64,000 bases of DNA from an uncultured Collinsella sp. (GTDB lineage Bacteria > Actinomycetota > Coriobacteriia > Coriobacteriales > Coriobacteriaceae). Location of the stretch: the NCBI GenBank assembly GCA_949285915.1, contig CASDZW010000003.1:17508-81507 (forward strand). Direction: 5' to 3'. Both the position numbers and the translations under genes were made by a program. The notes beneath the pieces are model-generated. The model saw nothing but the letters and a program-made list of their open reading frames with translations, searched no databases and was not told where the DNA came from. Shown here piece after piece: positions 8,815-17,345 of the stretch. The first letter of the stretch is position 1; the number at the start of each line of letters is the position of its first letter.

Positions 8815-9156
8815 CTAGGCTACGACCTCGAGCTCGCGCAGGTCGTCGAGGGCGATGGTCGTCTCGACGATGGTAAGGGTTCGGTAGATAAGGTCTATGC
8901 GCGCCACGCACCCGGTGAGCTCGACGTAGGCGTCGCGGTCGTAGTAGACGGCGCGCACCACCTGACCGCGCGCGAGGCCGACGAGGGTATCGGAGAGGGA
9001 ACGCGCCTCCTCGTCGGTGAGCTCGTGGCGGGGCTCGATAACACGCTCCTGGGCACGCACAAGCTCGTAGTAGCCTCTCAGCGCCGCGAAGGGCATGAAC
9101 TGGGCCGCGCGGTCGGCTCGCGCGCGCCCGCTTGCGGTCAGGCGCCTCTCACTCAT
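8815..9156 (-). CDS. YolD-like protein, partner of Y-family polymerase
   Basis: The 113-residue product belongs to the YolD-like family, small proteins encoded next to UvrX/UmuC-type polymerases and thought to assist them in translesion synthesis. Supporting text: the N-terminal RADRAAQFMPFAALRGYYEL, a typical YolD opening, then a helix with ERVIEPRHELTDEEA and a beta-rich C-terminal half. Its start at 9156 lies inside the last codons of the polymerase gene (eight-base overlap), which implies translational coupling and shared SOS control. Confidence 0.8.
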   Translation of the reverse strand: MSERRLTASGRARADRAAQFMPFAALRGYYELVRAQERVIEPRHELTDEEARSLSDTLVGLARGQVVRAVYYDRDAYVELTGCVARIDLIYRTLTIVETTIALDDLRELEVVA

Positions 9157-10612
9157 GGTGTCCTCCCACCTGCTCGTTGCGCTCGCGAGCGGTGCCGGCA
9201 TCGGTCAGGCTGATGCCGCGCACGAGGGCGTTCTTGCCAAACTTGCTTTTTACGGCCACGACGGCGCTTGCAAGGTCGTGCTCGCGCGCGTCTGCCTGCG
9301 TATCCGTAAAGAGGTCGACGGTCGCGAACTCCTCGGGCATGAGGTTGCCGAGGCCAACGTTGATACGTCGTATCCGCCGCGCGGGGTCGACCGTCTCTGC
9401 CCAGAGCCGCTCGAAGTGGGCGAGGAGCTTTCTGCGCGAGTTGGTCCGCTCGCCGATCTTGCGCGACCCGCCCGCGTGCCCAAACTGCCCGTGCGCGCCT
9501 ACCCGCCGTGTGCCGTGCTCGCCGCGAAAGACCTCGCTCGCATTGGTGCCCGGTACAGGCGCCATCGCGCCATCGCCCGGACCGCCCCCGTCGCGCGCGC
9601 CCCCGGACCCCGCTCCGACAAGGTCTGCGCGGGCGTAGCCCACATAGAGCGAGATGTGGTCGCACACCTCGCCGCGCTCTACGAGCTCGAGGGCCGAGGC
9701 GTCCACCATCTCGCGCAGCACCAGATGCGCCTCATCATGGGTGTAGTCGCGCGGCAGGACCTGCCCGTTCACGTAGGAGCTCTCGTCCGGCCGGTAGGCC
9801 TGTATGTCGGCGATCGTGGTGGGCTCGCGCCCAAAGGCGTGGTCGATCAGGTACTCGGCATTGACGCCGAGCTCGCGATAAAGAATCTCTTCGTCGAGCG
9901 CTGCCACGCCCATGAGGTCGTACACGTAGTACTTGGCGAGGCGCGCCGCGATTCCCGGTCCGATGCCCCAGATATCGGTGATGGGGCGGTGGGGCCAGAT
10001 CTCGCGCCGGAAGCTCTCCTCGGTTAGCACGCCTATGTTGTCCGGCACGTGCTTGGCGGTGATGTCGAGCGCGACCTTGGCGAGAAAGAGGTTGGGGCCG
10101 ATACCCGCCGTGGCGCAGATGGAGAAGCGGTCGCGCACGCGCGCCATGAGCATCTCGGCAAACGCGCGCGGCTCCACCCCGTAGCGCCCGAGGTAGGGCG
10201 TGGCATCGATAAAGCACTCGTCGATGGAGTAGGGGTGGATGTCTGAGGGGCTCACGTATTCCAGGTACGTGCCATAGATCTTGGCCGATACCTCCATGTA
10301 GTGGCGCATGCGCGGACGCGCCATGATGGTGGTGGCGAGGATCTCGTCGGGAATCTCAAACACGCGGCAGCGGTTGCGGATGCCGAGCTTCTTTAGCGCC
10401 GGCGTGATGGCGAGGCAGATGGTCGTGTTGCCGCGGCTGGGGTCGGCCACCACGAGGTTGGTGGTGAACGGGTCGAGCCCGCGATCGGCGCACTCGACGC
10501 TCGCATAGAAGGTCTTGAGGTCGATGCAGAGGTAGCAGCGCTCGTCCGCATCCGTATCAAGCGGCTCGTCGGCGTCTGGCACAGGCATAGGCACAGGCAC
10601 GGTCTCTACCAC
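9149..10612 (-). CDS. Y-family DNA polymerase (UvrX/UmuC-like)
   Basis: This 487-residue protein is a translesion DNA polymerase of the Y family. Catalytic motifs are present: CYLCIDLKTFYASVEC (metal Asp) and HPYSIDECFIDATPYL (Asp-Glu pair), then the helix-hairpin-helix DIWGIGPGIAARLAKY. A Gly-rich insertion at about residues 340-390 is unusual and probably a disordered linker. The GTG start at 10612 has GAGGAGG nine bases upstream; no good ATG start lies nearby. The LexA-box palindrome at 10631-10642 sits immediately upstream, so the gene is predicted to be DNA-damage induced, together with the overlapping YolD gene. Confidence 0.9.
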   Translation of the reverse strand: MVETVPVPMPVPDADEPLDTDADERCYLCIDLKTFYASVECADRGLDPFTTNLVVADPSRGNTTICLAITPALKKLGIRNRCRVFEIPDEILATTIMARPRMRHYMEVSAKIYGTYLEYVSPSDIHPYSIDECFIDATPYLGRYGVEPRAFAEMLMARVRDRFSICATAGIGPNLFLAKVALDITAKHVPDNIGVLTEESFRREIWPHRPITDIWGIGPGIAARLAKYYVYDLMGVAALDEEILYRELGVNAEYLIDHAFGREPTTIADIQAYRPDESSYVNGQVLPRDYTHDEAHLVLREMVDASALELVERGEVCDHISLYVGYARADLVGAGSGGARDGGGPGDGAMAPVPGTNASEVFRGEHGTRRVGAHGQFGHAGGSRKIGERTNSRRKLLAHFERLWAETVDPARRIRRINVGLGNLMPEEFATVDLFTDTQADAREHDLASAVVAVKSKFGKNALVRGISLTDAGTARERNEQVGGHHE

Positions 10613-10630
10613 GGGGCACCTCCTCACACT

Positions 10631-10642
10631 GAACGTATGTTC
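10631..10642 (-). promoter_or_regulatory. LexA (SOS) box
   Basis: GAACGTATGTTC is a perfect 12-base palindrome and matches the Gram-positive LexA/DinR consensus GAAC-N4-GTTC. It lies 19 bases upstream of the polymerase start codon, where bound LexA would block transcription of the polymerase/YolD operon. It is also about 145 bases upstream of the divergent pgi gene, where an effect is less likely. Confidence 0.82.
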
Positions 10643-10785
10643 GATAATAGACGCTCGACCGGACAAGGTCAATCCGGTAACGCGGCCTATCTTGTCCGCA
10701 CATGCGCTAGAATGGGGACGTCTATGCAACGAGGCGTCTTCGCGCCGCTTTCCGGCAGAAAAGACCCGTAGCAAGGGAGGATCAT

Positions 10786-12480
10786 ATGTCCTGTGTTCCC
10801 GCACCGATCGATGCCACCCAGACGGAGGCTTGGGCGGCCCTGAAGGCTCATTACAAGGCCCTTCAGCGTGACGGCATCAGCCTTAAAGATTGGTTTGCCG
10901 CCGACCCCGAGCGCGTTGAGAAGCTCACCTTTGACGTGAACGACCTGCGCTTTGACCTCTCCAAGAATCTCGTGACCGACGAGACGGTGAAGCTGCTCTG
11001 CGACCTTGCACGTGCCACGAACGTCGAGGAGCGCCGCGACCAGATGTACGCCGGCGTGCATATCAACACCACCGAGGACCGTGCCGTGCTGCACACCGCG
11101 CTCCGTCGCCCGGAGAGCGAGATCGGTACCATCATGGTCGATGGTCAGGACGCCGTGGCAGACGTTCGCCACGAGCTCTCCCGCATGTACGCCTTTGCCG
11201 AGAAGGTCCGCTCCGGTGAGTGGAAGGGCGTCACGGGCAAGCGCATCGAGCACCTCGTCTCCATCGGCATCGGTGGCTCCGACCTCGGCCCGGTCATGGT
11301 CTACGAGGCGCTCAAGCCCTTTGCCGACGCCGGCATCGACTGCCGCTACATCTCCAACATCGACCCCAACGACATGGCCGAGAAGGTCAAGGGGCTCGAT
11401 CCCGAGACCACGCTCGTCATCATCGTCTCTAAGACGTTCACCACGCTGGAGACGCTCACCAACGCGCGCGAGGTGAAGGCCTGGATGCTCGAGCGGCTGG
11501 CCGAGCAGGGTGCCATCGACGGCTCCGACGCGCAAAACGCTGAGGCCATCGCTAAGCACTTCGTCGCCGTCTCCACCGCGCTTGACCTCGTGGCCGACTT
11601 TGGCATCGACCCCGAGAACGCCTTTGGCTTCTGGAGCTGGGTCGGCGGCCGTTACTCGGTCGACTCCGCCGTGGGTCTCTCGCTCATCGTCGTGTATGGC
11701 CCCGAGCGTTTTGAGGAGTTCCTCGCCGGCTTCCACGCCATCGACGAGTACTTCCAGAACACCCCGCTCGAGCAGAACGCCGTCGCGCTCATGGGCATGC
11801 TGAACGTGTGGTACCGCAACTTCTTTGGCGTCTCGAGCCACGCGGTGTTGCCCTACAACCAGTACCTGCACCGCTTCCCGGCCTACCTCCAGCAGCTCAC
11901 CATGGAGTCCAACGGCAAGCAGGTCCGCTGGGACGGCACGCCGGTTACCTGCGACACGGGTGAGATCTTCTGGGGCGAGCCCGGCACCAACGGCCAGCAC
12001 GCCTTCTACCAGCTCATCCATCAGGGCACGGCCATGATCCCGGCCGATTTCATCGCCTTCGTGAACACCGAGAACCCCTACACCGACGGCGACCAGGATG
12101 TGCACGAGCTGTTCCTCGGCAACTTCCTCGCCCAGACCAAGGCGCTCGCCTTTGGTAAGACCGCCGACGAGGTCCGTGCCGAGGGCACGCCCGAGGAGAT
12201 CGTGCCCGCACGCGTCTTCACCGGCAACCGCCCGACCACCTCGATCTTTGGCGACCGTCTGACCGCCTACGCGCTCGGCGAGCTCATTGCCGTGTACGAG
12301 CACATCACCTTTGTCGAGGGCACGGTCTGGGGCATCGACTCCTACGACCAGTGGGGCGTCGAGCTCGGCAAGCAGCTTGCCAAGCAGATTACGCCTGCGT
12401 TCCACGACGACGCTGCGCTCGCGGAGCAGGATGCGTCCACCAAGTCGCTCATCGAGTTCTATCGCGCGCACCGCAAGTAA
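10786..12480 (+). CDS. pgi: Glucose-6-phosphate isomerase
   Basis: Phosphoglucose isomerase interconverts glucose-6-phosphate and fructose-6-phosphate in glycolysis. The 564-residue product has the family signatures: [31 protein letters not shown] (phosphate binding), [13 protein letters not shown], the catalytic Glu region TMESNGKQV, and the C-terminal [13 protein letters not shown] with its Lys. ATG 10786 has AAGGGAGG upstream. A strong intrinsic terminator follows at 12507-12540, so the gene is monocistronic although it precedes the sugar PTS locus. Confidence 0.96.
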   Translation: MSCVPAPIDATQTEAWAALKAHYKALQRDGISLKDWFAADPERVEKLTFDVNDLRFDLSKNLVTDETVKLLCDLARATNVEERRDQMYAGVHINTTEDRAVLHTALRRPESEIGTIMVDGQDAVADVRHELSRMYAFAEKVRSGEWKGVTGKRIEHLVSIGIGGSDLGPVMVYEALKPFADAGIDCRYISNIDPNDMAEKVKGLDPETTLVIIVSKTFTTLETLTNAREVKAWMLERLAEQGAIDGSDAQNAEAIAKHFVAVSTALDLVADFGIDPENAFGFWSWVGGRYSVDSAVGLSLIVVYGPERFEEFLAGFHAIDEYFQNTPLEQNAVALMGMLNVWYRNFFGVSSHAVLPYNQYLHRFPAYLQQLTMESNGKQVRWDGTPVTCDTGEIFWGEPGTNGQHAFYQLIHQGTAMIPADFIAFVNTENPYTDGDQDVHELFLGNFLAQTKALAFGKTADEVRAEGTPEEIVPARVFTGNRPTTSIFGDRLTAYALGELIAVYEHITFVEGTVWGIDSYDQWGVELGKQLAKQITPAFHDDAALAEQDASTKSLIEFYRAHRK

Positions 12481-12506
12481 ACGGCGCTACATAGGCTGAT
12501 GCAGGG

Positions 12507-12540
12507 GCGGCGGCACTGGAGACGGTGCCGCCGCTTTATT
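12507..12540 (+). terminator. Intrinsic terminator of pgi
   Basis: GCGGCGGCAC at 12507-12516 pairs perfectly with GTGCCGCCGC at 12525-12534, giving a 10-bp GC-rich stem with an 8-base loop, and is followed by TTTATT. Confidence 0.85.
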
Positions 12541-12575
12541 CGCTTCCAGGTGTTCATGCCGTCACTGGTATCTCT

Positions 12576-12692
12576 AATATAAGACAACATATAACGTCTG
12601 CAGACAAATATCGACCGTTCACCGGTAAGTAAGATGTTATAAGACGTTTCAATTATTGAGCTGCTATAGTTCATATCGTCATATAACGACTG
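12576..12692 (+). promoter_or_regulatory. AT-rich promoter with repeated operator-like motifs ahead of the PTS operon
   Basis: This stretch is far more AT-rich than its surroundings. A short motif recurs: CATATAACGTCTG at 12588-12600, its inverted relative GTTATAAGACGTTTC around 12636-12650, and CATATAACGACTG at 12680-12692; a fourth relative, GTATATAACGTG, precedes the GntR gene at about 16509-16520. The pattern ATATAACGnnTG is a candidate operator for the GntR/UTRA protein encoded at the end of the locus. A possible -10 (TATAGT, 12665-12670) lies between copies; no convincing -35 was seen. Confidence 0.5.
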
Positions 12693-12710
12693 TTCCAAAG
12701 GAGGAACACT

Positions 12711-13745
12711 ATGGCAGAACTCGAGACCATCCAGTTGTCCAAATTCGACATCAATGAGTATCTCAGGGACGGTGATGCTACGGTCGCGGCATGCGCCGAG
12801 GCCAAGGCAGTTGCCGATGAGATCCACGAGCAGGGGTATGAGAACATCTTCCTGCTCGGTATCGGCGGCACCTATGACGAGCTCGACATGGTGCGCTACT
12901 TCATGAACAAGTACTCCGAGGTTGAGGTTCACCTCATCAACGCCGCCGAGTTCAACGTCCTTGGCAACAACCGCCTCAAGAAGAATTCCCTTGTGGTGAC
13001 TGCCTCCGCCTCCGGCGATACCAAGGAGATCGTCCGCGCCGTCGATACGATCGTCAACCAGGGCATTCGCGTCGTCGCCTTCACGCGCAACGACACCCCG
13101 CTTGGCAAGCTCGCCACCAAGGTCATCGCTGCCCCCGTTGCCACGGGCCGCTGCGACTTCACCTATCTGCTGTTCGATGCCTTTGCGCTGCGCCTCCTCA
13201 ACCTGCGCGGTGACTTTGATCGCTATGACGACTTCATCGCCCAGACGAAGAACATCTTCCACGACCTCGTGGACATCCGCATCAAGTTCGAGCCCCGTGC
13301 CGAGGAGATCGCGCGTCAGTTTGCGCACGAGCCCTACACCATCTTTATCGCTTCGGGCGCCCTCTGGGGTGAGAACGTGCTGTTCTCCATGTGTGTCCTC
13401 GAGGAGATGCAGTGGATCCGCACCCGTGCCGTCACCTCTGCCGAGTTCTTCCACGGCACCCTCGAGCTCGTCGAGCCCGGCGTGCCGGTGATTCTCACCA
13501 AGGGCGAGGACGAGTGCCGCGAGCTCGACAACCGTGTTGAGACCTTCTGCCGTCAGTACACGGATAAGTTCGCCGTCATCGATACCGCGGAGTTTGCCAT
13601 CGATGGACTCGATCCGGAGTTCCGTCCTCTGGTCTCTCCGATCATCGCTGCCGCGACTCTTCACGAGCGTCTGTCCAAGCACTACGAGACCGAGACCAAG
13701 CACAACCTCGCGTATCGTCGCTACTATCGTCAGTTCTCGTATTAA
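12711..13745 (+). CDS. SIS-domain sugar isomerase/deglycase, FrlB/GfrF-like
   Basis: The 344-residue protein has two SIS (sugar isomerase) domains in the FrlB/AgaS/GlmS-C style. The first runs from NIFLLGIGGTYDELDM to LVVTASASGDTKEIVRAV; the second contains FIASGALWGENVL and TSAEFFHGTLELVEPGVP, whose Glu and His fit the active-site segment of GlmS-like deglycases. Length and order match fructoselysine-6-phosphate deglycase (FrlB), which releases glucose-6-phosphate and lysine. It heads an operon with a complete mannose-family PTS, as in gfr-type loci. A ribosome site AAAGGAGGAA precedes ATG 12711. A related aminosugar-phosphate isomerase function cannot be excluded. Confidence 0.75.
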   Translation: MAELETIQLSKFDINEYLRDGDATVAACAEAKAVADEIHEQGYENIFLLGIGGTYDELDMVRYFMNKYSEVEVHLINAAEFNVLGNNRLKKNSLVVTASASGDTKEIVRAVDTIVNQGIRVVAFTRNDTPLGKLATKVIAAPVATGRCDFTYLLFDAFALRLLNLRGDFDRYDDFIAQTKNIFHDLVDIRIKFEPRAEEIARQFAHEPYTIFIASGALWGENVLFSMCVLEEMQWIRTRAVTSAEFFHGTLELVEPGVPVILTKGEDECRELDNRVETFCRQYTDKFAVIDTAEFAIDGLDPEFRPLVSPIIAAATLHERLSKHYETETKHNLAYRRYYRQFSY

Positions 13746-13766
13746 CAGATGGGGGAGGTGCCTTGC

Positions 13767-14186
13767 ATGCGGCATTTCATCCTGGCTACCCACGGACACT
13801 TCGCGGCAGGCATTCGCGAAAGCCTCGAGTTAGTCTTCGGCGCGCAAGAGGGTATCAGTACGATATGCGCTTTTGTCGATGGGGCGAGTGATATCCATGC
13901 TCTTGTCCAGGATGCCTTGGACCAGGAGCCGGAAGACGTCGACATCGTGGTGTGCACGGATATCTTCGGTGGCAGCGTGAATAACGAATTCCTCAATGCG
14001 CTGCCCAGCCATCCGCGGGTCCATCTCGTTGCCGGAATGAACCTGCCGATGCTCATCGCCTTGTTTCTCTCGCCCGAGCCTGACACCGCGGCGCTCATTC
14101 GCTCGGTGCTCGCATCGGACGATATCAAGCCCCGCTATTGCAACGACGAACTCCGCGCCGCTGCAGATGAGGATGAGGAATTCTAA
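13767..14186 (+). CDS. PTS mannose/sorbose-family EIIA component
   Basis: The 139-residue EIIA domain receives phosphate from HPr and hands it to EIIB. The N-terminal strand HFILATHGHFAAGIRESLEL contains the phosphorylated His (His9), and VVCTDIFGGSVNNEFL matches the family's DLxGGSPxN segment. The ATG at 13767 follows GGGGGAGGTG; a GTG/ATG just upstream is not needed. It is the second gene of the operon, 21 bases after the SIS gene and 17 before EIIB. The C-terminus is acidic (ADEDEEF). Confidence 0.9.
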   Translation: MRHFILATHGHFAAGIRESLELVFGAQEGISTICAFVDGASDIHALVQDALDQEPEDVDIVVCTDIFGGSVNNEFLNALPSHPRVHLVAGMNLPMLIALFLSPEPDTAALIRSVLASDDIKPRYCNDELRAAADEDEEF

Positions 14187-14203
14187 ACGAGAGGAGGGTC
14201 CTC

Positions 14204-14674
14204 ATGATCAAACTCGTACGCGTCGACCATCGCCTGCTTCATGGTCAGGTTGCCGTATCGTGGGTCAACGGCATCGGTGCGGATTGCATTCTTGTCGCGA
14301 GTGACACGGTGGTAAACGATCCGGTGTGGAAGACCACGCTCAAGCTCGGCAAGCCGGCGGGCTGCAAGCTCGTCATGAAGAACATCGCCGATTCCATCAC
14401 GGCTATCAATAGCGGTGTGACCGATAAGTACAAGCTTATCGTAGTCGTTCAGACCATTGCCGATGCAAAGCGCCTGGCAGATGGTTGCCCCGCCATCACG
14501 AGTATCAACCTGGGCAACACCAAGGAGAGCGCTACCACCAAGCAGGTGAGTCGCCAGATCTTCTTGGAGCCTGACGAGATTGAGATGCTACGCGAGCTCG
14601 ATGCCCGCGGCGTTGAGTGCGAGATTCGCCCCATGGCAGCGGATTCAAAGACAAACGTCATCCCGCTTCTCTAG
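14204..14674 (+). CDS. PTS mannose/sorbose-family EIIB component
   Basis: The 156-residue EIIB subunit phosphorylates the incoming sugar from EIIA-phosphate. The active-site loop VRVDHRLLHGQVAVSWV carries His13, and INLGNTKE plus a C-terminal GVECEIRPM strand fit the sorbose/mannose EIIB fold. It is encoded separately from EIIA, unlike E. coli ManX. It follows EIIA by 17 bases with GAGAGGAGG as ribosome site; about 100 bases separate it from EIIC. Confidence 0.92.
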   Translation: MIKLVRVDHRLLHGQVAVSWVNGIGADCILVASDTVVNDPVWKTTLKLGKPAGCKLVMKNIADSITAINSGVTDKYKLIVVVQTIADAKRLADGCPAITSINLGNTKESATTKQVSRQIFLEPDEIEMLRELDARGVECEIRPMAADSKTNVIPLL

Positions 14675-14773
14675 CACCTCACGGCGGTCGGGCGTCATGA
14701 TCTCCCCGCGCCCGACCGCATCTCTTTCTCTCTGACTCTTCAAGTAAAGCAATTTTGTTGAAAGGAGAAAGCC

Positions 14774-15556
14774 ATGCTGATGCAGGCTTTGCTGGTCGGT
14801 CTTGTCGCGGCCTTTGGCACGCTCGACACCGCACTTGGAACCAGCTACCTTCAGCGCCCCATCGTGCTCGGTCCGCTTGTGGGCCTCGTGCTGGGCGACC
14901 TCGAGACGGGTCTTATCATCGGAGCGAATCTCGAGCTCCTGTTCATGGGCGCAATCTCTGTCGGCGCCTACATTCCGCCCGATGTCATCACCGGCGGCGT
15001 TCTTGCGACCGCGTTTGCCATTTCCACCGGATCTGGCCTTGAGGCGGCTTACGCTCTCGCGATGCCTATCGGTCTTGCAGCGCTCGGCATCAAGAACGTG
15101 TTCTATGCGATTCTTCCGCTCATCCTTCCTCTGGCCGATCGTGGTGCAGAAGAGGGGAACGACGGCAAGATCAAGCTCACCTATGTGCTGCTCGGCCTCT
15201 TCGGTAAGACCATCTGGACCTTCACGCTGACGTTTTTCGCGTTCTACCTCGGCTCTGAGGCCGTTACTGCTGCGCTCAACTCTGTACCGTCGTTCGTGTT
15301 CGACGGCCTGGGTATCGCTGCTGGCATCCTTCCCGCCATGGGCTTCGCGATGCTCATGCGCATGATCGTCAACAAGAAGCTAATCCCGTTCTTCGTTGCG
15401 GGCTTTGCGCTGGCTGCTTACCTTAACCTTTCCGTTCTCGCCGTTGCCATCTTCGCCGTCGTCATCGCTATCGAGAAGCTCGACTTCCTCGAGGAGCGCC
15501 CGATGGTCGCTGCAGCAGCTGCGGGTGTAGATGGAGGCGATGACGATGACTTCTAA
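14774..15556 (+). CDS. PTS mannose/sorbose-family EIIC component
   Basis: The 260-residue EIIC is an integral membrane subunit that forms the sugar channel with EIID. It is hydrophobic throughout, with the family features TALGTSYLQRPIVLGPLVGL, GDLETGLIIGANLELLFMG and PPDVITGGVLATAFAI. The C-terminus is short and acidic (GGDDDDF). The ATG at 14774 has AAAGGAGAAA upstream. Its last 11 bases overlap the chosen EIID start, so the two membrane subunits are translationally coupled. Confidence 0.92.
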   Translation: MLMQALLVGLVAAFGTLDTALGTSYLQRPIVLGPLVGLVLGDLETGLIIGANLELLFMGAISVGAYIPPDVITGGVLATAFAISTGSGLEAAYALAMPIGLAALGIKNVFYAILPLILPLADRGAEEGNDGKIKLTYVLLGLFGKTIWTFTLTFFAFYLGSEAVTAALNSVPSFVFDGLGIAAGILPAMGFAMLMRMIVNKKLIPFFVAGFALAAYLNLSVLAVAIFAVVIAIEKLDFLEERPMVAAAAAGVDGGDDDDF

Positions 15557-16397
15557 GATGAACGACCAGGCGACGCAGGATGCCTACCAGGGCGATATTA
15601 CCAAACAAGATCTCACCCGCATGGCGGTGAACCCGGGTGCCCTGGGCATGGAGTACTCCTGGAACTACCCGAAGCAGATGAGCGTCCCCTTCTGCCTCAT
15701 GCTCAACCCGCTGCTGAAGAAGATCTACAAGAACGACCCCAAGGGCTATTCCGAGGCTCTGCAGCGCCATCTCGAGTTCTTCAACATCACCATGTACTTC
15801 GCACCGTTCGTGGGCGGCGTCGTCGCTTCGATGGAGGAGCGCGTTGCGAAAGGTGAGATGGCGCCCGAGGCAATCAACCAGGTAAAGGCGGCGCTCATGG
15901 GACCGCTGTCCGGCATCGGTGATTCGCTCTTTTTGGGAACGCTGCGCGTGATTGCCGCTGCGGTGGGTATTAGCCTTGCTGTCAACGGCAACCCCTTTGG
16001 CCCGATTGCGTTTCTGCTCATTTACAACATCCCGACGTTCCTCACGCGTATCATCGGTGCGCACAAGGGCTATGAGCTTGGCGTCTCCTTCCTGACGAAG
16101 GCCCAGGAGAGCGGGCTCATGGACAAGGTCATCTATGCGGCGGGAATCATCGGCGTCATGGTTATCGGCGCTATGACCGTCACGATGACCTCGGTTTCCA
16201 TTCCGATCGAGTTCGGTCAGGGCGAGAGTGTCCAGACCATCCAGAGCGTCCTTGACGGCATCCTCCCCGGTATGCTTGCTCTTATCGCTCTCGGTCTGTA
16301 CTACTGGGCGCTGAGCCACAAGGTCAGCCCGATGGTTCTCATCATCATCACTATGGTGGTTGGCGTGCTCGGTGCCTTCACGGGCGTCCTCGCCTAG
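15546..16397 (+). CDS. PTS mannose/sorbose-family EIID component
   Basis: The 283-residue EIID is the second membrane subunit of mannose-family permeases. Family marks include WNYPKQMSVPFCLMLNPLLKK, the FFNITMYFAPFVGGVVASME segment, and MGPLSGIGDSLFLGTLRVI. The C-terminal region has several membrane helices. ATG codons occur at 15531, 15540 and 15546; I prefer 15546 because GGAGG at 15533-15537 is eight bases away. The gene ends the PTS operon and a hairpin terminator follows at 16441. Confidence 0.92.
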   Translation: MTSKMNDQATQDAYQGDITKQDLTRMAVNPGALGMEYSWNYPKQMSVPFCLMLNPLLKKIYKNDPKGYSEALQRHLEFFNITMYFAPFVGGVVASMEERVAKGEMAPEAINQVKAALMGPLSGIGDSLFLGTLRVIAAAVGISLAVNGNPFGPIAFLLIYNIPTFLTRIIGAHKGYELGVSFLTKAQESGLMDKVIYAAGIIGVMVIGAMTVTMTSVSIPIEFGQGESVQTIQSVLDGILPGMLALIALGLYYWALSHKVSPMVLIIITMVVGVLGAFTGVLA

Positions 16398-16440
16398 CAC
16401 CAATACCGGTTTGCCCCTTACCGTGATTGCGTAGGGTGAT

Positions 16441-16490
16441 GCGGCGGCAAGGTTCAATCTTCCGTGAACGAACCTTGCTGCCGCATTCTT
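16441..16490 (+). terminator. Intrinsic terminator after the PTS operon
   Basis: GCGGCGGCAAGGTTC at 16441-16455 pairs with GAACCTTGCTGCCGC at 16470-16484 (15 bp, one G-U), followed by ATTCTT. It separates the PTS genes from the GntR gene, which has its own TATAAT (16503-16508). Confidence 0.78.
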
Positions 16491-16502
16491 ATGAAGTCAT
16501 CC

Positions 16503-16520
16503 TATAATGTATATAACGTG
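16503..16520 (+). promoter_or_regulatory. -10 element and candidate operator for the GntR gene
   Basis: A consensus TATAAT at 16503-16508 is followed directly by GTATATAACGTG, a close relative of the repeated motif upstream of the SIS gene. The position just after the -10 fits negative autoregulation by the GntR protein. No good -35 is visible, which would be consistent with weak or activator-dependent use. Confidence 0.5.
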
Positions 16521-16554
16521 TTAGTTGGCATACCGCTGAAGGGAACGTTGCGCT

Positions 16555-17292
16555 ATGGGTGCCAAGCTGCTTGAGGATTCTTCGACACCTCTGTACCAAC
16601 AGGTTGCGAACGATCTGAAGACAACGATTGAAAACGGCATCTATCGGGTTGGACAAAAGATTCCCCCCGAGCCCGAGCTGAGTCAGCTGTATTCTGTGAG
16701 CAGGATTACCGTACGAAAGGCAATCGAACTTCTTGTTGAGGACGGGCTCTTGTCCAAGCGACAGGGTAAGGGTACGTTCGTCTGCCAGAGTGAGCCCTCT
16801 CGAAAGATCCGGGACGATCGCAGTTCAAAGGTCATGGGTTTTTCTGAGTCATGTCGTGCCAACGGGGTTGTTCCCGGCGCTGCATTGCTTTCGCGCGCTG
16901 TCGAGCCGGTTCCAGAGGAAGAGCGGCCGTTCTTCGGTCCGGACGTGGAGCAGGTTATTTCCATTGATCGCGTTCGCACCGCCGACGGGCAACCGCTCAT
17001 GGTCGAGTCCAATTTGTTCGCTGCGCCTGGCTTGGAGTTTTTGGAGAGCGCGCCTCTGGACGACTCATCGCTGTTCGACATCATCGCCGAGAAGACAGAC
17101 AGGCATGCGGTCCGAGGCAGTGCGCAGTCGCTCAACATCATGCTCGCTGACGATCGCTTGGCAAAGCTTTTGAACGTCCCCATCGGAGAGCCGCTTTTCT
17201 ACCTTCTCGGGCACTATCACGACCAGTTTGGAAAGCCTCTCTACGTGGGCAAGCAGTTCATTATCGGATCGCGCTATACCTTCACGATGTGA
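16555..17292 (+). CDS. GntR-family regulator, HutC/UTRA subfamily
   Basis: The 245-residue protein is a DNA-binding repressor or activator of the GntR/HutC group. The N-terminal winged helix spans about residues 10-78 (PLYQQVANDLKTTIENGIY to LLSKRQGKGTFV), and the C-terminal ~150 residues form a UTRA ligand domain (SIDRVRTADGQPLMVESNLF, then PLFYLLGHYHD and the GSRYTFTM end). Placed directly after the PTS operon, it is the natural sensor of the phosphorylated substrate, probably controlling both promoters with the ATATAACG motifs. Confidence 0.88.
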   Translation: MGAKLLEDSSTPLYQQVANDLKTTIENGIYRVGQKIPPEPELSQLYSVSRITVRKAIELLVEDGLLSKRQGKGTFVCQSEPSRKIRDDRSSKVMGFSESCRANGVVPGAALLSRAVEPVPEEERPFFGPDVEQVISIDRVRTADGQPLMVESNLFAAPGLEFLESAPLDDSSLFDIIAEKTDRHAVRGSAQSLNIMLADDRLAKLLNVPIGEPLFYLLGHYHDQFGKPLYVGKQFIIGSRYTFTM

Positions 17293-17345
17293 TGCCGACT
17301 TCCCCGATGCGCCCGGGTCCAGGGCGCGGAAGGACAGTCAGTGTT

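Noticed and set aside
10613..10785. The LexA box might also control pgi.
   Set aside because: It is about 145 bases from the pgi start and directly next to the polymerase start; a housekeeping glycolytic gene is not an expected SOS target.
12596..12605. GTCTGCAGAC palindrome as the sole GntR operator.
   Set aside because: It occurs only once, while the ATATAACG motif recurs at both promoters.
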